The notes beneath the pieces are model-generated. The model was given only the letters and a program-made list of their open reading frames with translations. It made no database searches and was not told where the DNA came from. Positions 27,101 to 36,133 of a stretch of 64,000 nucleotides of DNA are shown here, one piece after another (the stretch's first letter is position 1; each line of letters begins with the position of its first letter). This DNA comes from CAZNXJ01 sp964577115 (GTDB lineage: Bacteria > Planctomycetota > Planctomycetia > Pirellulales > Pirellulaceae): the NCBI GenBank assembly GCA_964577115.1, contig CAZNXJ010000004.1, positions 186,001 to 250,000 of the forward strand. Reading direction: 5' to 3'. The position numbers were made by a program, and so were the translations under genes.

Positions 27101-30100
27101 GCCCTGCCCTTGACCACATCCGGGAAAGTCAATCGCCGCGAGCTGCCGCCGCCCGATGCATCGCTATTCGATCAGCGTCCCGAGTACGTCGCGCCGCGGA
27201 ACCCGCGCGAACAGAAACTTGCCGAGATCTGGAGCGACTTGCTGCACGTCCCGCGCGTCGGCATCACAGACAACTTCTTCCATCTCGGCGGCCACTCGCT
27301 GCTCGCCGCGCAACTGGTGCTGCGTATCAACCGCGAGCTAGCTACGTCGATCACGCTACGCGACCTATTCGAAGCACATACGATCGCGGATCTCGCACAG
27401 CGGCTAGATGCTTCCGCAGTGGATGCGGACGCCGGCGAGCCGATTCCGACCATCGATCGAGACCAAACGCTCGAGCTTTCACTGACGCAGGAAGCGCTCT
27501 GGATGCTCGATCGGATGGAACCCGATCTACCAACCTATACGTCCTTCCCCGCGGTGCGCATCGAGGGTGAGCTGGACGTGGATGCAATCAGCCGCGCGTT
27601 CGACGAAATTGTTCGGCGGCACGAAGTGCTGCGCACGAGTTTCCCCGAATTGCGTGGGCGGCCGGTCTTGCGCATCGAACCTGCCCGTAAGGGCGCGCTG
27701 GACATTGTCGATTTACGCAACAAGTCGGCCGACGAACAGCGTGAGACGCTCGCCGAGCTCGTGCGTGCCTGGCGTCAACCGATCGATTTGACGCGGGGCC
27801 CTGCGGTTCGCGCGACGCTCGTGCGTTTGGAAGACCAGCAGGCGCTCGCCCTGCTTGCGATGCACCACATCGTCTACGACGGATGGTCGTTCGGCATTTT
27901 CCTGCACGAACTGAATGTGTTGTACGAAGCGTTCCGCCGCGGCGAGAGCTCGCCGCTGCCGGAACTGACCGTACAGTTCGCCGACTTCGCGGCATGGCAG
28001 CGTTCGCGCCTGCAAGGCCTGCTGCTCGATCGGCTCGCGAGCTATTGGAAGCAGCAGTTGGCGGACCTCCAGCCGCTGGAGCTGCCCACGGATCGGCCGC
28101 GTCCGGCGATCCTCGAAGCACACCAGTCCGTGATGCCTCTGGTGCTGCCCGCCGATCTGCGATCGCGCGTCGAGCAGCTCGGGCGTCGCGAAGGCGTTAC
28201 TCCGTTCATGATTTACTTGGCGGCCTTCCAGCTTCTGCTCGCGCGATACAGCCGCCAGGACGATATCGCCGTCGGCTCACCTGTCGCCAACCGCATGCGG
28301 CTCGAGCTGGAACCGCTGATTGGTTACTTCATCAATGTGGTCGTACTGCGCACGAAGCTCGACGGCGAGCCGACGTTCTCCGAGCTGCTACAGCGCGTGC
28401 GGAAGACAACGATGGAGGCCTTTGAGCACCAGGAGCTGACCTTTGATCGCGTGGTTGCCGAAGTCCGTCCGCCACGCGACTTGAGCCGTCATCCGCTATT
28501 CCAGGCGATGTTCGTTCTGCAAGCCGAGGCGGAGCCGACGTGGCCGGAAGGATTGCGCGTCACGCCCTGGGAAGAGGCTCCACCGACGGTTCCGTCGGAT
28601 CGCTTCGATCTGACGCTCACACTTCAGCCGGACTCGTCCGGCGTCTCGGGCACGATTGTGTTCAACTCGGATCTGTTCGAGAGCTCGACGATCGAACGCT
28701 TCGGACAGCATTACTGCCGCTTGCTTGAAAGCCTCGTCGAAGCGCCTCAGCAGTCGATTTCTCGGGCGCGCTGTGTGGACGCCGACGAGCAGCAGCGCAT
28801 CGCCAGTTTGTCGCAGGGGCCATCGCGGGCCATCGACGAACCCGCCTGTGTGCATGACCGCATTGCCGCCCGCGCCCAGCAAACACCCGCCGCCGACGCA
28901 GTGGTGCACGAAGATCGACGCTGGACGTATGGCGAACTGAATGCCACTGCGAACCAGCTCGCGCGGCATTTGCGTTCGCTCGGAGCGGGACCGGGAAAAA
29001 CGGTCGCGATTCAGCTGGATCGGTCGCCCGAGATGATCGCCGCCATGCTGGGCGTATTGAAAGCCGGCGCCGCCTACCTGCCGCTCGACCCCAACCAGCC
29101 GACAAACCGCACCGCGTACATGGTCGAAGACGCCGCGCCGTGCGCCGTCGTCACCAGCACGACTCTCGCCGAGCGCCTGCCGGCCGGCGTGCCAGCCGTC
29201 GTCTGCCTCGACCGGGATGCGGACGCAATCTCCGCCTGGGATCGTGACGATTTGCCGAGCGCCGCCGGGCCGAATGATGCGGCGTACGTAATTTACACCT
29301 CGGGATCCACCGGGCAGCCCAAGGGTGTCGTGATCGAACATCGGGCGCTGGGCAACTACGTCGACGCGGCGATTGAGCAATACGAACTACAGCCGGCGGA
29401 TCGAGTGCTTCAATTCGCGTCGTTCAGCTTCGATGCGCATGTGGAGGAGGTCTTTCCGACACTCGCTCGCGGTGCGACGCTCGTCCTCCGTACCGAAGAC
29501 ATGCTCGCTGCGTACAGCACGTTCGCGCGGCACGTTGAGCGACTCGCCTTGACGTTCATCACACTTCCGACGGCGTTTTGGCACGAGCTCGTTGCAAGCA
29601 TGGGTGCCGATCCGAGGCCGCTGCCCGCATCGCTGCGGCTCGTCGTCATCGGCGGCGAAGCCGTTGATCCACGGCGCGTGGCCGGCTGGTTCGATAAGAT
29701 GGGCGAGCGCATCCGGCTCGTGAATACCTACGGTCCAACGGAAGCAACCGTTGTCGCCACGGCCGCCGATTTAACACCGGCAGTGGCGAGTGAGGCGCGA
29801 CTGCCGATCGGCAGGCCGCTGGCCAACATGTCCGCGTACGTTTTGGATGAAAAGCTTCAGCCCGTACCCATTGGCGTTCCGGGTGAGCTTTATCTAGGCG
29901 GGCGCAGCATTGCCCGCGGTTATTTAAACCGTCCCGAGCTGACGGCCGAACGATTCCTCGCCGATCCGTGGAGCAGCGAACCTGGCGCGCGGATGTATCG
30001 TACGGGCGACCTGGTACGCTGGCGAGCCGATGGACAGCTCGAGTATCTCGGCCGAACCGACTACCAGATTAAACTGCGGGGATACCGCGTCGAACTCCCC

Positions 30101-33100
30101 GAAATTGAACAAGCGCTCAAACAACACCCGCTGATCGAGGAAGCGGTCGTGCTTCCGCATACGCTCGCGACCAACGATGTCCGGCTGGCCGCGTACTACG
30201 TCGTAGCGAGAGGCGCGTCGCTTACGCCCACCGAGCTTCGTGACTGCCTCCGCTCGCAACTGCCCGACTTCATGATTCCAGCGGCATTCATGCCGCTCGA
30301 CACGCTGCCGCTGACCACGAGCGGCAAGATCAATCGCCAGGCCCTGCCCGCCCCGGATTGGCGCCAGGTGGAAGTGCGGCGGCAATACACGGCGCCCCGC
30401 AATGAACGTGAGAAGGCAGTGGCGGACGTCTGGGCGTCCGTGCTCCAGGTCGATCGCGTGAGCATCCATGATGACTTCTTCGACCTTGGCGGCCACTCGC
30501 TCCTGGCAATGCAGCTCATCTCACGACTCAATGAAACGTTCCAGGTGAACCTGTCGCTCCGCGCACTGTTCGAAGATCCCACCGTGGCGTTGATAGCGGA
30601 ACGCATTGAACAGCTGCAAGACCGCAACATCCGCGAGCTTCCCGCCATCGAGCGCACGGCGCAACCCGACGATCTGCCGCTATCGCATGGTCAGGAGTCA
30701 CTGTGGCTGATCAGTAACCTTGAGTCCGGCACTTCGGCATACACGGTTTTCCCCGCCGTCCGACTTGTTGGCCGGCTCGACCTGGATGCGCTGGAACGCG
30801 CGTTCAACGAATTGCGCCGGCGACACGACATGCTGCGAACGACGTTCCCGACCGTCAACGGCCACGCGGTGCAGCGCGTCGTGCCGTACGCACCGGAAAG
30901 CGTCGCGGTCCACGACTGGCGCGATCATTCGCCTGCTCGCCAGCAAACCGAGCTCCAGCGGCTGATTGCCGCCGAGTCGTCGCGCCCCATTGATCTCGAG
31001 CGTGGTCCGCTTGTCCGTGCGATGCTCGTGAGGCTTCGCGACGATGAACACGTGTTGGTGCTTGGTCTGCACCACATTGTGTACGACGGATGGTCGCTGC
31101 GAGTGCTTTCGCGCGAACTGTTCACGTTGTACCAGGCGTTTCGTCAGGGCCAGCCGTCGCCACTCGCTGACCTGCCCATTCAGTATGGCGATTACGCGGT
31201 CTGGCAGCGCGAGCGTTTGCAGGGCCCGTACTACGATCAGCTCGTCCGATACTGGTCCGAACAACTTCGTGGGGTATCACCCCTTCAGCTGCCCTTCGAT
31301 CGCCCACCGACGGGCCAGCCAGGTGTGCGCGCCAACCTCACGCGGGAGATCTCGCCCGAAGTCACGCAGCGCATTCTGTCGCTGGGCAAGCGCGCCGGCG
31401 CGACGACGTTTGTCACCATCCTTAGCGCGTTTGAAGCGCTGCTCTATCGCTACACGGGCCAGGATGACTTCGCGATCGGAACACCGATTTCGGGCCGAGT
31501 GCGCCCGGAAACGGAAAAACTGATCGGGTTCTTCGTCAACTCGCTCGCCATCCGCAGCGACGTGGCCGATAACCCCAGCTTCCGGGAACTGGTCGCGGCG
31601 GTGCGCCGCCGCGTGCTCGAAGGATTCGATCACCAGGAAATGCCGATGGAGCGGCTCGTCTGGGAATTGAATCCTCCGCGTGAACCAGGTCGAAACCCGA
31701 TTTACCAGGTCTTCTGCGCCTATCAGGAACCGCAGGACCAGAATCAGTACAAGCTGCCGGATCTCGAAGTTCGCACGCTTCACGTGCCCATGAACCTGCC
31801 CGCCATGTTCGATCTTTCAATCACGTTCAGTGAGCGGGAAGGGGGACTCGACGTCAATTTCAATTACAACTCGGCCCTGTTCGACGAAGGGACGGTCCGC
31901 GGCATGCTGGACAGCTTTGAAGTTTTGCTGGCGTCCGCGGCCGAAGAACCCGAAACACCGATCTCCGAGCTCCCACTGATCACGCCGCAGGAGTCGCGGC
32001 GGCTGACGCAGGAGTGGAGCGGCGAGGATGAGGAGTTCTCGGAACTGGCCTGTATACATGAGCTGTTTGAGCGTGCGGCAGCCCAGTATCCCGATCAGGT
32101 TGCAGTTGTCTATGGTGACGAGAAGCTGACCTACAGCGAGTTGGACGCCCGTGCGAACCAGTTGGCGCATCGGCTGCAGCGCGAAGGTGTCGGTCACGAG
32201 TCGCTTGTCGCGTTGTATATGGACCGCACGCCCCAAGCGATCATCGCCATGCTCGCGACACTCAAAGCAGGCGGCGCGTACCTGCCGCTCGACACGGATT
32301 CCCCGGTCGACCGCACTGCGATGATGCTGGCCGACAGCGAGCCGGCCGTCGTAGTCATGGACCGGCCGCTACCCGGACACACGCTGCCGCCGACCACGCG
32401 CATCCTCGATCTGCAGCGGGAAGCGGCGGACCTCGCCCGCGAACCAATATCGAAACCGCCCTGCCCCGCGACGCTCGACAGCGTTTGCTACATGATCTAC
32501 ACATCCGGCTCTACCGGAACGCCCAAGGGTGCTCGCAACGTACACCGGGGCATTGCCAACCGGATCTTCTGGGTATTGCGACGCTTGGAAATGAATCGCG
32601 AGACCCGGCAATTGCAGAGGTCGACGTTCGCGTTCGATGTCTCGGTTCATGAAATTTTCACACCGCTCGCCGCCGGCGCTCAGGTCGTCGTGGCGAGTGC
32701 CGAGGCGGCTGGGGATCCGCGGCAGCTCGTGGCGTCGATTCAGCGCTACGGCATAACCCATATCTCCATGGTGCCCACGCTACTTCGTGTCCTTTTAGAT
32801 GACGAGGAGTTCACGAAGTGCACGTCGCTACAGTTCATCAACGTCGGTGGTGAGATCCTCACACGCGATGTTGCCGAACGCCTGCGACAGCTCTCGACCG
32901 CGGTGCTGCACAACGTGTACGGCCCGACCGAAACGTCGATCGGGGTGACGTACTGGCGCGTCAATCTGGACGAGCCGCGGCGAACTTTCCCAATCGGTCG
33001 GCCGCTGAGTAACGTGCGGCTCTATATTCTCGACCCGCAACTCCGCCCAGTTCCGGTGGGCGTCCCCGGCGAGCTCTACATTGGCGGCGTGGCGGTCGGG

Positions 33101-34705
33101 CGTGACTACTACCGCCGTCCCGAACTGACCGCGGAACGCTTCCTCCCGGATCCATTCAGCGACAAACCGGGTGCCCGGATGTACAAGTCGGGTGACCTGT
33201 GCCGCTGGTATCCGGATGGGCAGATCGAGTTCCTCGGGCGGATTGATCAGCAGATCAAAGTCCGCGGCGTCCGGATCGAACTCGGCGAGATCGAAGCCAA
33301 GCTGAGCGATCACCCGGCAGTCCGTGAAGCCGTCATCTGTGAATGGCTCGCCGCGCCCGGTGACACGCGGATTGCGGCGTACATCGTGCTGGACGAAGCG
33401 AGCGAATTGGCACAGCAAACGGATGCCGAGGTAACGCGCGAGTTGCGCACGTATCTCGAACGCCGCTTGCCGGCCGTGATGGTGCCAGCCGCCATGGTCC
33501 GGCTCGATACATTGCCGAGGCTCGGCAGCGGCAAGCTCGATCGCCGCAACCTGCCCGCGCCGCAAGAATACGTCGGGTTGGATGCCGAACCCACGATGCC
33601 CTCGTCGCCGCTGGAAGCTCAGCTGCTCGAAATCTGGAAAGATGTATTAAGCCTGAAATCCAGCACTCACAATACGCACCGCTTGGACATCGGCATTCAC
33701 GACAACTTCTTCCATCTCGGTGGCCACTCGCTGCTGGCGGTGCGGCTCATGGCGCACGTCCGCGACGCGTTCAACGTGGATCTCCCGGCCGCGGCGATAT
33801 TCGCCGCGCCGACGATCGCTCAACTGGCGGAGCGGATCGAACAAGCTCGTTCCGGTGAGTTGATCGACGGGCAGGAGTTGTCACCGGTCCTGCAACATCT
33901 GGCCGAAGCGATGCAGCCGCGGACCGATGCGCAAGGCTTACTCGTGCCGCTGCGTCCGGTTGCCAATGCGACGCGTACGCCGCTGTTCTTTATCCACGGT
34001 CTGGGTGGGCACGTCGCCAGCTTCGTCGCGCTCGCGCGCACGTTGCCGGCCGATATGCCAGTGTACGCCCTCCAGGCGCGGGGGCTCGACGGCGAAGCCG
34101 AACCGCACGATTCGATCGAGTCGATGGCTGCCGCCTACCTCGCGGATATTCGCACAGTTCAGCCCGAAGGTCCTCTGCAACTATGTGGCTGGTCGATGGG
34201 TGGCATCATCGCACTGGAAATGGCCAAGCAGAGTGCCGAGCGAGGTGAATCGGTCGCGCTGGTCGCCATGCTCGACACGCACTTGACCGTTGCAGATCGC
34301 CTGGCCAAGGATCTTTCGGACGAGTCCGTGCTGCGGTGGATTGCGCCGCATCTGGGCGTTGCCGTCGAAGAACTGAAATCGCTGCCGCTGGCCGAGCAAT
34401 GGCAGCTAATTGCCGACCGAGCGAGAATTTCCGACGCGTTTGGCGTCGATCAGATCCGCCGATTGGCAGAGGTATGCCGGGCCCAGATCCAGGCGCTCGC
34501 CGAGTATCAGTTCCCCGTGTTCGAAGGTCGAGCCGTCCTGCTGCGAGCCGCTAAATTCTGGCAAGTCAGTGAACCCGGCTGGAGCAATGTTGCCCCGCAC
34601 CTGACAATTGAACGAGTACCTGGCGACCATTACAGCATGCTGCGCGAGCCGCACGTGGCAACGCTTGGCGAAAGGCTTCAGCATTACTTGCTCGAGAACC
34701 TCTAA
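24188..34705 (+). CDS. three-module non-ribosomal peptide synthetase with terminal thioesterase (C-A-PCP x3-TE)
   Basis: A 3505-residue NRPS, translationally coupled to the preceding PKS gene. The N-terminus (GELSPQEKRRLLAKIL) is a typical acceptor linker. Module 1: C (about 20-450, HHIISDG at 166), A (about 490-980), PCP Ser1037. Module 2: C (HHIVYDG at 1226), A (about 1550-2045), PCP Ser2104. Module 3: C (HHIVYDG at 2295), A (about 2620-3115), PCP Ser3181. The TE (about 3255-3500) has Ser3336 in GWSMGG and His3481 in GDHYSM. No epimerase, methyltransferase or oxidase domain is seen, so L-residues are expected unless the A domains are D-selective. By-eye specificity codes against GrsA are DVNGLGGICK, DAETVGTVVK and DVHSNGVIGK; none lets me name a substrate confidently. 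C1 should acylate amino acid 1 with the lipid chain. Release could be by hydrolysis or cyclisation. Confidence 0.94.
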   Translation: MSATVPPVGELSPQEKRRLLAKILAEKAAKPTTHPASFAQERLWLLDQLDSGNAVYNVPLAVRLRGALNIPAMRKTLRALVERHQTLRTTFDVVDDAVVQVVWPPSDPAVEIVDLRDVPLDQRESEAMRGAEEESRRGFDLRKGPLMRVKLWKLADDDYVLVITMHHIISDGWSIAVLMREVMHLYRAFAAGRAPSLAPLPTQYADYAVAQREQLQGESLERNLAFWRDQLRGVEPVDLPTDRLRPGRPRFAGKWYIAPLPADVMQRVLDIGRRAGATPFMTLLTVFQILMARYSGQTDIAVASPVAGRLRPELESLIGFFVNTLVLRTEVADDRSFRDLLGEVQRRVLSAMAHQDLPFERVVQELNPDRGPNSRPLVPVAMSVQGMALPAQEVEGLSIEPLLLDTLTAKFDLSMHFAPTADGWQVTVEYDVDLFNDATAERMVEHLRTLLESLAEAPDKPVSELTLSSQSELEKLLVEWNATSADFPENTCLHTLVEQQVARAPDAVAAIFNGQQITYGELNRRANQVARRLIELGVGPDTLVGLCVERSFDILIGALGILKAGGAFVPLDPGLPEERIATMLEDTGTPVVVTQSAPAERCRREGVALLMLDSDQQQLATYEDRNPEVPVGPRHLAYAIYTSGSTGRPKGVLIEHRSVVNVVTSFIRSYTPGPNDRVLQNTSISFDVAVNEIFPALCTGATLVLPNKDQRLDVEGLTDFIQQHGITIVGAAPTVLARWNTMAEAIPSVRLVLSGGEALALGDIDRLRRSAVVTNGYGPTETTICATCYDLRTQDVDIRATVPVGRPLANYRVYILDRRGNTAPLGCPGELCIGGVGLARGYLNDPELTNSRFVPHPYENGEKIYRTGDRARWLADGNIEFLGRIDRQVKIRGFRIELGEIEAVLTNHPAIREAAVIDWQTPYGDKRLVAYFVADNEQTADNASELVDELRQFLQARLPHYMVPSALVRLDALPLTTSGKVNRRELPPPDASLFDQRPEYVAPRNPREQKLAEIWSDLLHVPRVGITDNFFHLGGHSLLAAQLVLRINRELATSITLRDLFEAHTIADLAQRLDASAVDADAGEPIPTIDRDQTLELSLTQEALWMLDRMEPDLPTYTSFPAVRIEGELDVDAISRAFDEIVRRHEVLRTSFPELRGRPVLRIEPARKGALDIVDLRNKSADEQRETLAELVRAWRQPIDLTRGPAVRATLVRLEDQQALALLAMHHIVYDGWSFGIFLHELNVLYEAFRRGESSPLPELTVQFADFAAWQRSRLQGLLLDRLASYWKQQLADLQPLELPTDRPRPAILEAHQSVMPLVLPADLRSRVEQLGRREGVTPFMIYLAAFQLLLARYSRQDDIAVGSPVANRMRLELEPLIGYFINVVVLRTKLDGEPTFSELLQRVRKTTMEAFEHQELTFDRVVAEVRPPRDLSRHPLFQAMFVLQAEAEPTWPEGLRVTPWEEAPPTVPSDRFDLTLTLQPDSSGVSGTIVFNSDLFESSTIERFGQHYCRLLESLVEAPQQSISRARCVDADEQQRIASLSQGPSRAIDEPACVHDRIAARAQQTPAADAVVHEDRRWTYGELNATANQLARHLRSLGAGPGKTVAIQLDRSPEMIAAMLGVLKAGAAYLPLDPNQPTNRTAYMVEDAAPCAVVTSTTLAERLPAGVPAVVCLDRDADAISAWDRDDLPSAAGPNDAAYVIYTSGSTGQPKGVVIEHRALGNYVDAAIEQYELQPADRVLQFASFSFDAHVEEVFPTLARGATLVLRTEDMLAAYSTFARHVERLALTFITLPTAFWHELVASMGADPRPLPASLRLVVIGGEAVDPRRVAGWFDKMGERIRLVNTYGPTEATVVATAADLTPAVASEARLPIGRPLANMSAYVLDEKLQPVPIGVPGELYLGGRSIARGYLNRPELTAERFLADPWSSEPGARMYRTGDLVRWRADGQLEYLGRTDYQIKLRGYRVELPEIEQALKQHPLIEEAVVLPHTLATNDVRLAAYYVVARGASLTPTELRDCLRSQLPDFMIPAAFMPLDTLPLTTSGKINRQALPAPDWRQVEVRRQYTAPRNEREKAVADVWASVLQVDRVSIHDDFFDLGGHSLLAMQLISRLNETFQVNLSLRALFEDPTVALIAERIEQLQDRNIRELPAIERTAQPDDLPLSHGQESLWLISNLESGTSAYTVFPAVRLVGRLDLDALERAFNELRRRHDMLRTTFPTVNGHAVQRVVPYAPESVAVHDWRDHSPARQQTELQRLIAAESSRPIDLERGPLVRAMLVRLRDDEHVLVLGLHHIVYDGWSLRVLSRELFTLYQAFRQGQPSPLADLPIQYGDYAVWQRERLQGPYYDQLVRYWSEQLRGVSPLQLPFDRPPTGQPGVRANLTREISPEVTQRILSLGKRAGATTFVTILSAFEALLYRYTGQDDFAIGTPISGRVRPETEKLIGFFVNSLAIRSDVADNPSFRELVAAVRRRVLEGFDHQEMPMERLVWELNPPREPGRNPIYQVFCAYQEPQDQNQYKLPDLEVRTLHVPMNLPAMFDLSITFSEREGGLDVNFNYNSALFDEGTVRGMLDSFEVLLASAAEEPETPISELPLITPQESRRLTQEWSGEDEEFSELACIHELFERAAAQYPDQVAVVYGDEKLTYSELDARANQLAHRLQREGVGHESLVALYMDRTPQAIIAMLATLKAGGAYLPLDTDSPVDRTAMMLADSEPAVVVMDRPLPGHTLPPTTRILDLQREAADLAREPISKPPCPATLDSVCYMIYTSGSTGTPKGARNVHRGIANRIFWVLRRLEMNRETRQLQRSTFAFDVSVHEIFTPLAAGAQVVVASAEAAGDPRQLVASIQRYGITHISMVPTLLRVLLDDEEFTKCTSLQFINVGGEILTRDVAERLRQLSTAVLHNVYGPTETSIGVTYWRVNLDEPRRTFPIGRPLSNVRLYILDPQLRPVPVGVPGELYIGGVAVGRDYYRRPELTAERFLPDPFSDKPGARMYKSGDLCRWYPDGQIEFLGRIDQQIKVRGVRIELGEIEAKLSDHPAVREAVICEWLAAPGDTRIAAYIVLDEASELAQQTDAEVTRELRTYLERRLPAVMVPAAMVRLDTLPRLGSGKLDRRNLPAPQEYVGLDAEPTMPSSPLEAQLLEIWKDVLSLKSSTHNTHRLDIGIHDNFFHLGGHSLLAVRLMAHVRDAFNVDLPAAAIFAAPTIAQLAERIEQARSGELIDGQELSPVLQHLAEAMQPRTDAQGLLVPLRPVANATRTPLFFIHGLGGHVASFVALARTLPADMPVYALQARGLDGEAEPHDSIESMAAAYLADIRTVQPEGPLQLCGWSMGGIIALEMAKQSAERGESVALVAMLDTHLTVADRLAKDLSDESVLRWIAPHLGVAVEELKSLPLAEQWQLIADRARISDAFGVDQIRRLAEVCRAQIQALAEYQFPVFEGRAVLLRAAKFWQVSEPGWSNVAPHLTIERVPGDHYSMLREPHVATLGERLQHYLLENL

Positions 34706-34849
34706 CCACGCGGCGCTGCCCGTGGCGCGGCGTGCGGATGCGGGGAGCTCGGCATAACCAACGATCATCAAGCCGCTGTTGCGAGCCCTAGGAAGTACAA
34801 GGTCGTGCTTCGCTGATCAACACGCAATCAACCAACCCATGCATCAATC

Positions 34850-36133
34850 ATGAAGACGTTTTTCTTATCGATTGCGGCTGTCTTCCTGGTCTACCTGGTC
34901 GGCTCGTGGTATTGGGTCGCCGGGAGCACGACACAAAATGAGCCAACCTACCGGACGCTCCAGGTCACGCGCGACGACCTATTGATCGCCGTCGCCGCCA
35001 CCGGAACGATCGAACCGGTCGAAGTCGTCGACGTCGGCGCGCAGATCGTCGGCCGTATTCAGAGCTTTGGGGAAGGGGTCGATTTCCGTTCCCAGGTCAA
35101 AGCGGGCGAAATCATCGCGCGCATCGACGACTCGACCTACAAGGCTGAAGTTGCGAACGCCCAGGCCAACATGCAGCTAGCCGAAGCGGAAATGAAACGC
35201 GCGGAAGCCGCGCTGGCGCAGGCCGAACGGGAGTACAAGCGAGCGGAACGGCTGCGGAATACGAGCCCGGAAGCCGAGTACGAACGCGCACTTTCAGCTG
35301 TCGAAACCGCACGGGCCGACGTCGATGTCGCCAAAGCTCGAATCGAACAGGCACGCGTCGCCTTGCAAACCGCGGAAATCAACCTCGGTTTCACGATCAT
35401 CAAGTCGCCGATCGACGGCGTGATCATTGATCGCCGAGTCAACGTGGGGCAAACCGTCGTCGCCGGCTTGAACGCTCCGAGCCTCTTTCTGATCGCGAAG
35501 GATTTGGACCGCATGCAGGTCTGGGCGGCCGTCAACGAAGCCGATATCGGTCAGATTTATCCTGGCCAGAAGGTGACATTCCGCGTGGATGCGTATCGCG
35601 ATCAGGTCTTTACCGGCAAGGTATCGCAGATCCGGCTGAACGCCAGCATGACACATAACGTCGTGACCTACGGTGTGATCGTCGATGTGGACAACCCGGA
35701 CGGCAAGCTGCTGCCCTACATGACGGCCAACCTCCAGTTCGAAGTCGCTCGGCGAGACCAGGCACTCCTTGTTCCCAACCAGGCACTCCGCTGGACGCCG
35801 ACGCTCGAACAAGTGCTGCCGGAAGCTCGTCAATCGATCGAGGATATTATCCACTCCGAGCCCCAGAGGGGCGAGCCGCTGGTGCTTTCCGAGCCCATGG
35901 TGTGGGTGCGTGCCGGCCAGGATTATGTGAAGCCCATTCGCGTTACACCCGGCCTGTCCGACGGCAACGTGACGGAAATCGTGGCGGGCGAATTGCAACC
36001 GGGTGATGAGGTGGTGATTACTCGCGTGCAAAAGCTGACGGGCGACTTTGCCTCCACGTTTCTGTCGCGGATTACCGGTCCGAAGTCGAAGGACGGGGCC
36101 GAGGACGAAGAGCCGGCCGGGGTGGCAGAATGA
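34850..36133 (+). CDS. MacA-like periplasmic adaptor of an ABC efflux pump
   Basis: A 427-residue membrane-fusion protein. An N-terminal membrane anchor (FFLSIAAVFLVYLVGSWYW) is followed by a biotinyl-lipoyl half (AATGTIEPVEVVDVGAQ), a long alpha-hairpin rich in A, E and R (about 95-180), the second lipoyl half (IIKSPIDGVIIDRRVNVG) and a beta-barrel domain (YPGQKVTFRVDAY). This is the HlyD/MacA architecture. It should couple the inner-membrane MacB pump to an outer-membrane channel. The gene lies 144 bp after the NRPS and its last codons overlap the start of the macB-like gene, so the pair forms one unit, probably dedicated to exporting the lipopeptide or an intermediate. No stronger start is seen upstream. 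Confidence 0.9.
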   Translation: MKTFFLSIAAVFLVYLVGSWYWVAGSTTQNEPTYRTLQVTRDDLLIAVAATGTIEPVEVVDVGAQIVGRIQSFGEGVDFRSQVKAGEIIARIDDSTYKAEVANAQANMQLAEAEMKRAEAALAQAEREYKRAERLRNTSPEAEYERALSAVETARADVDVAKARIEQARVALQTAEINLGFTIIKSPIDGVIIDRRVNVGQTVVAGLNAPSLFLIAKDLDRMQVWAAVNEADIGQIYPGQKVTFRVDAYRDQVFTGKVSQIRLNASMTHNVVTYGVIVDVDNPDGKLLPYMTANLQFEVARRDQALLVPNQALRWTPTLEQVLPEARQSIEDIIHSEPQRGEPLVLSEPMVWVRAGQDYVKPIRVTPGLSDGNVTEIVAGELQPGDEVVITRVQKLTGDFASTFLSRITGPKSKDGAEDEEPAGVAE

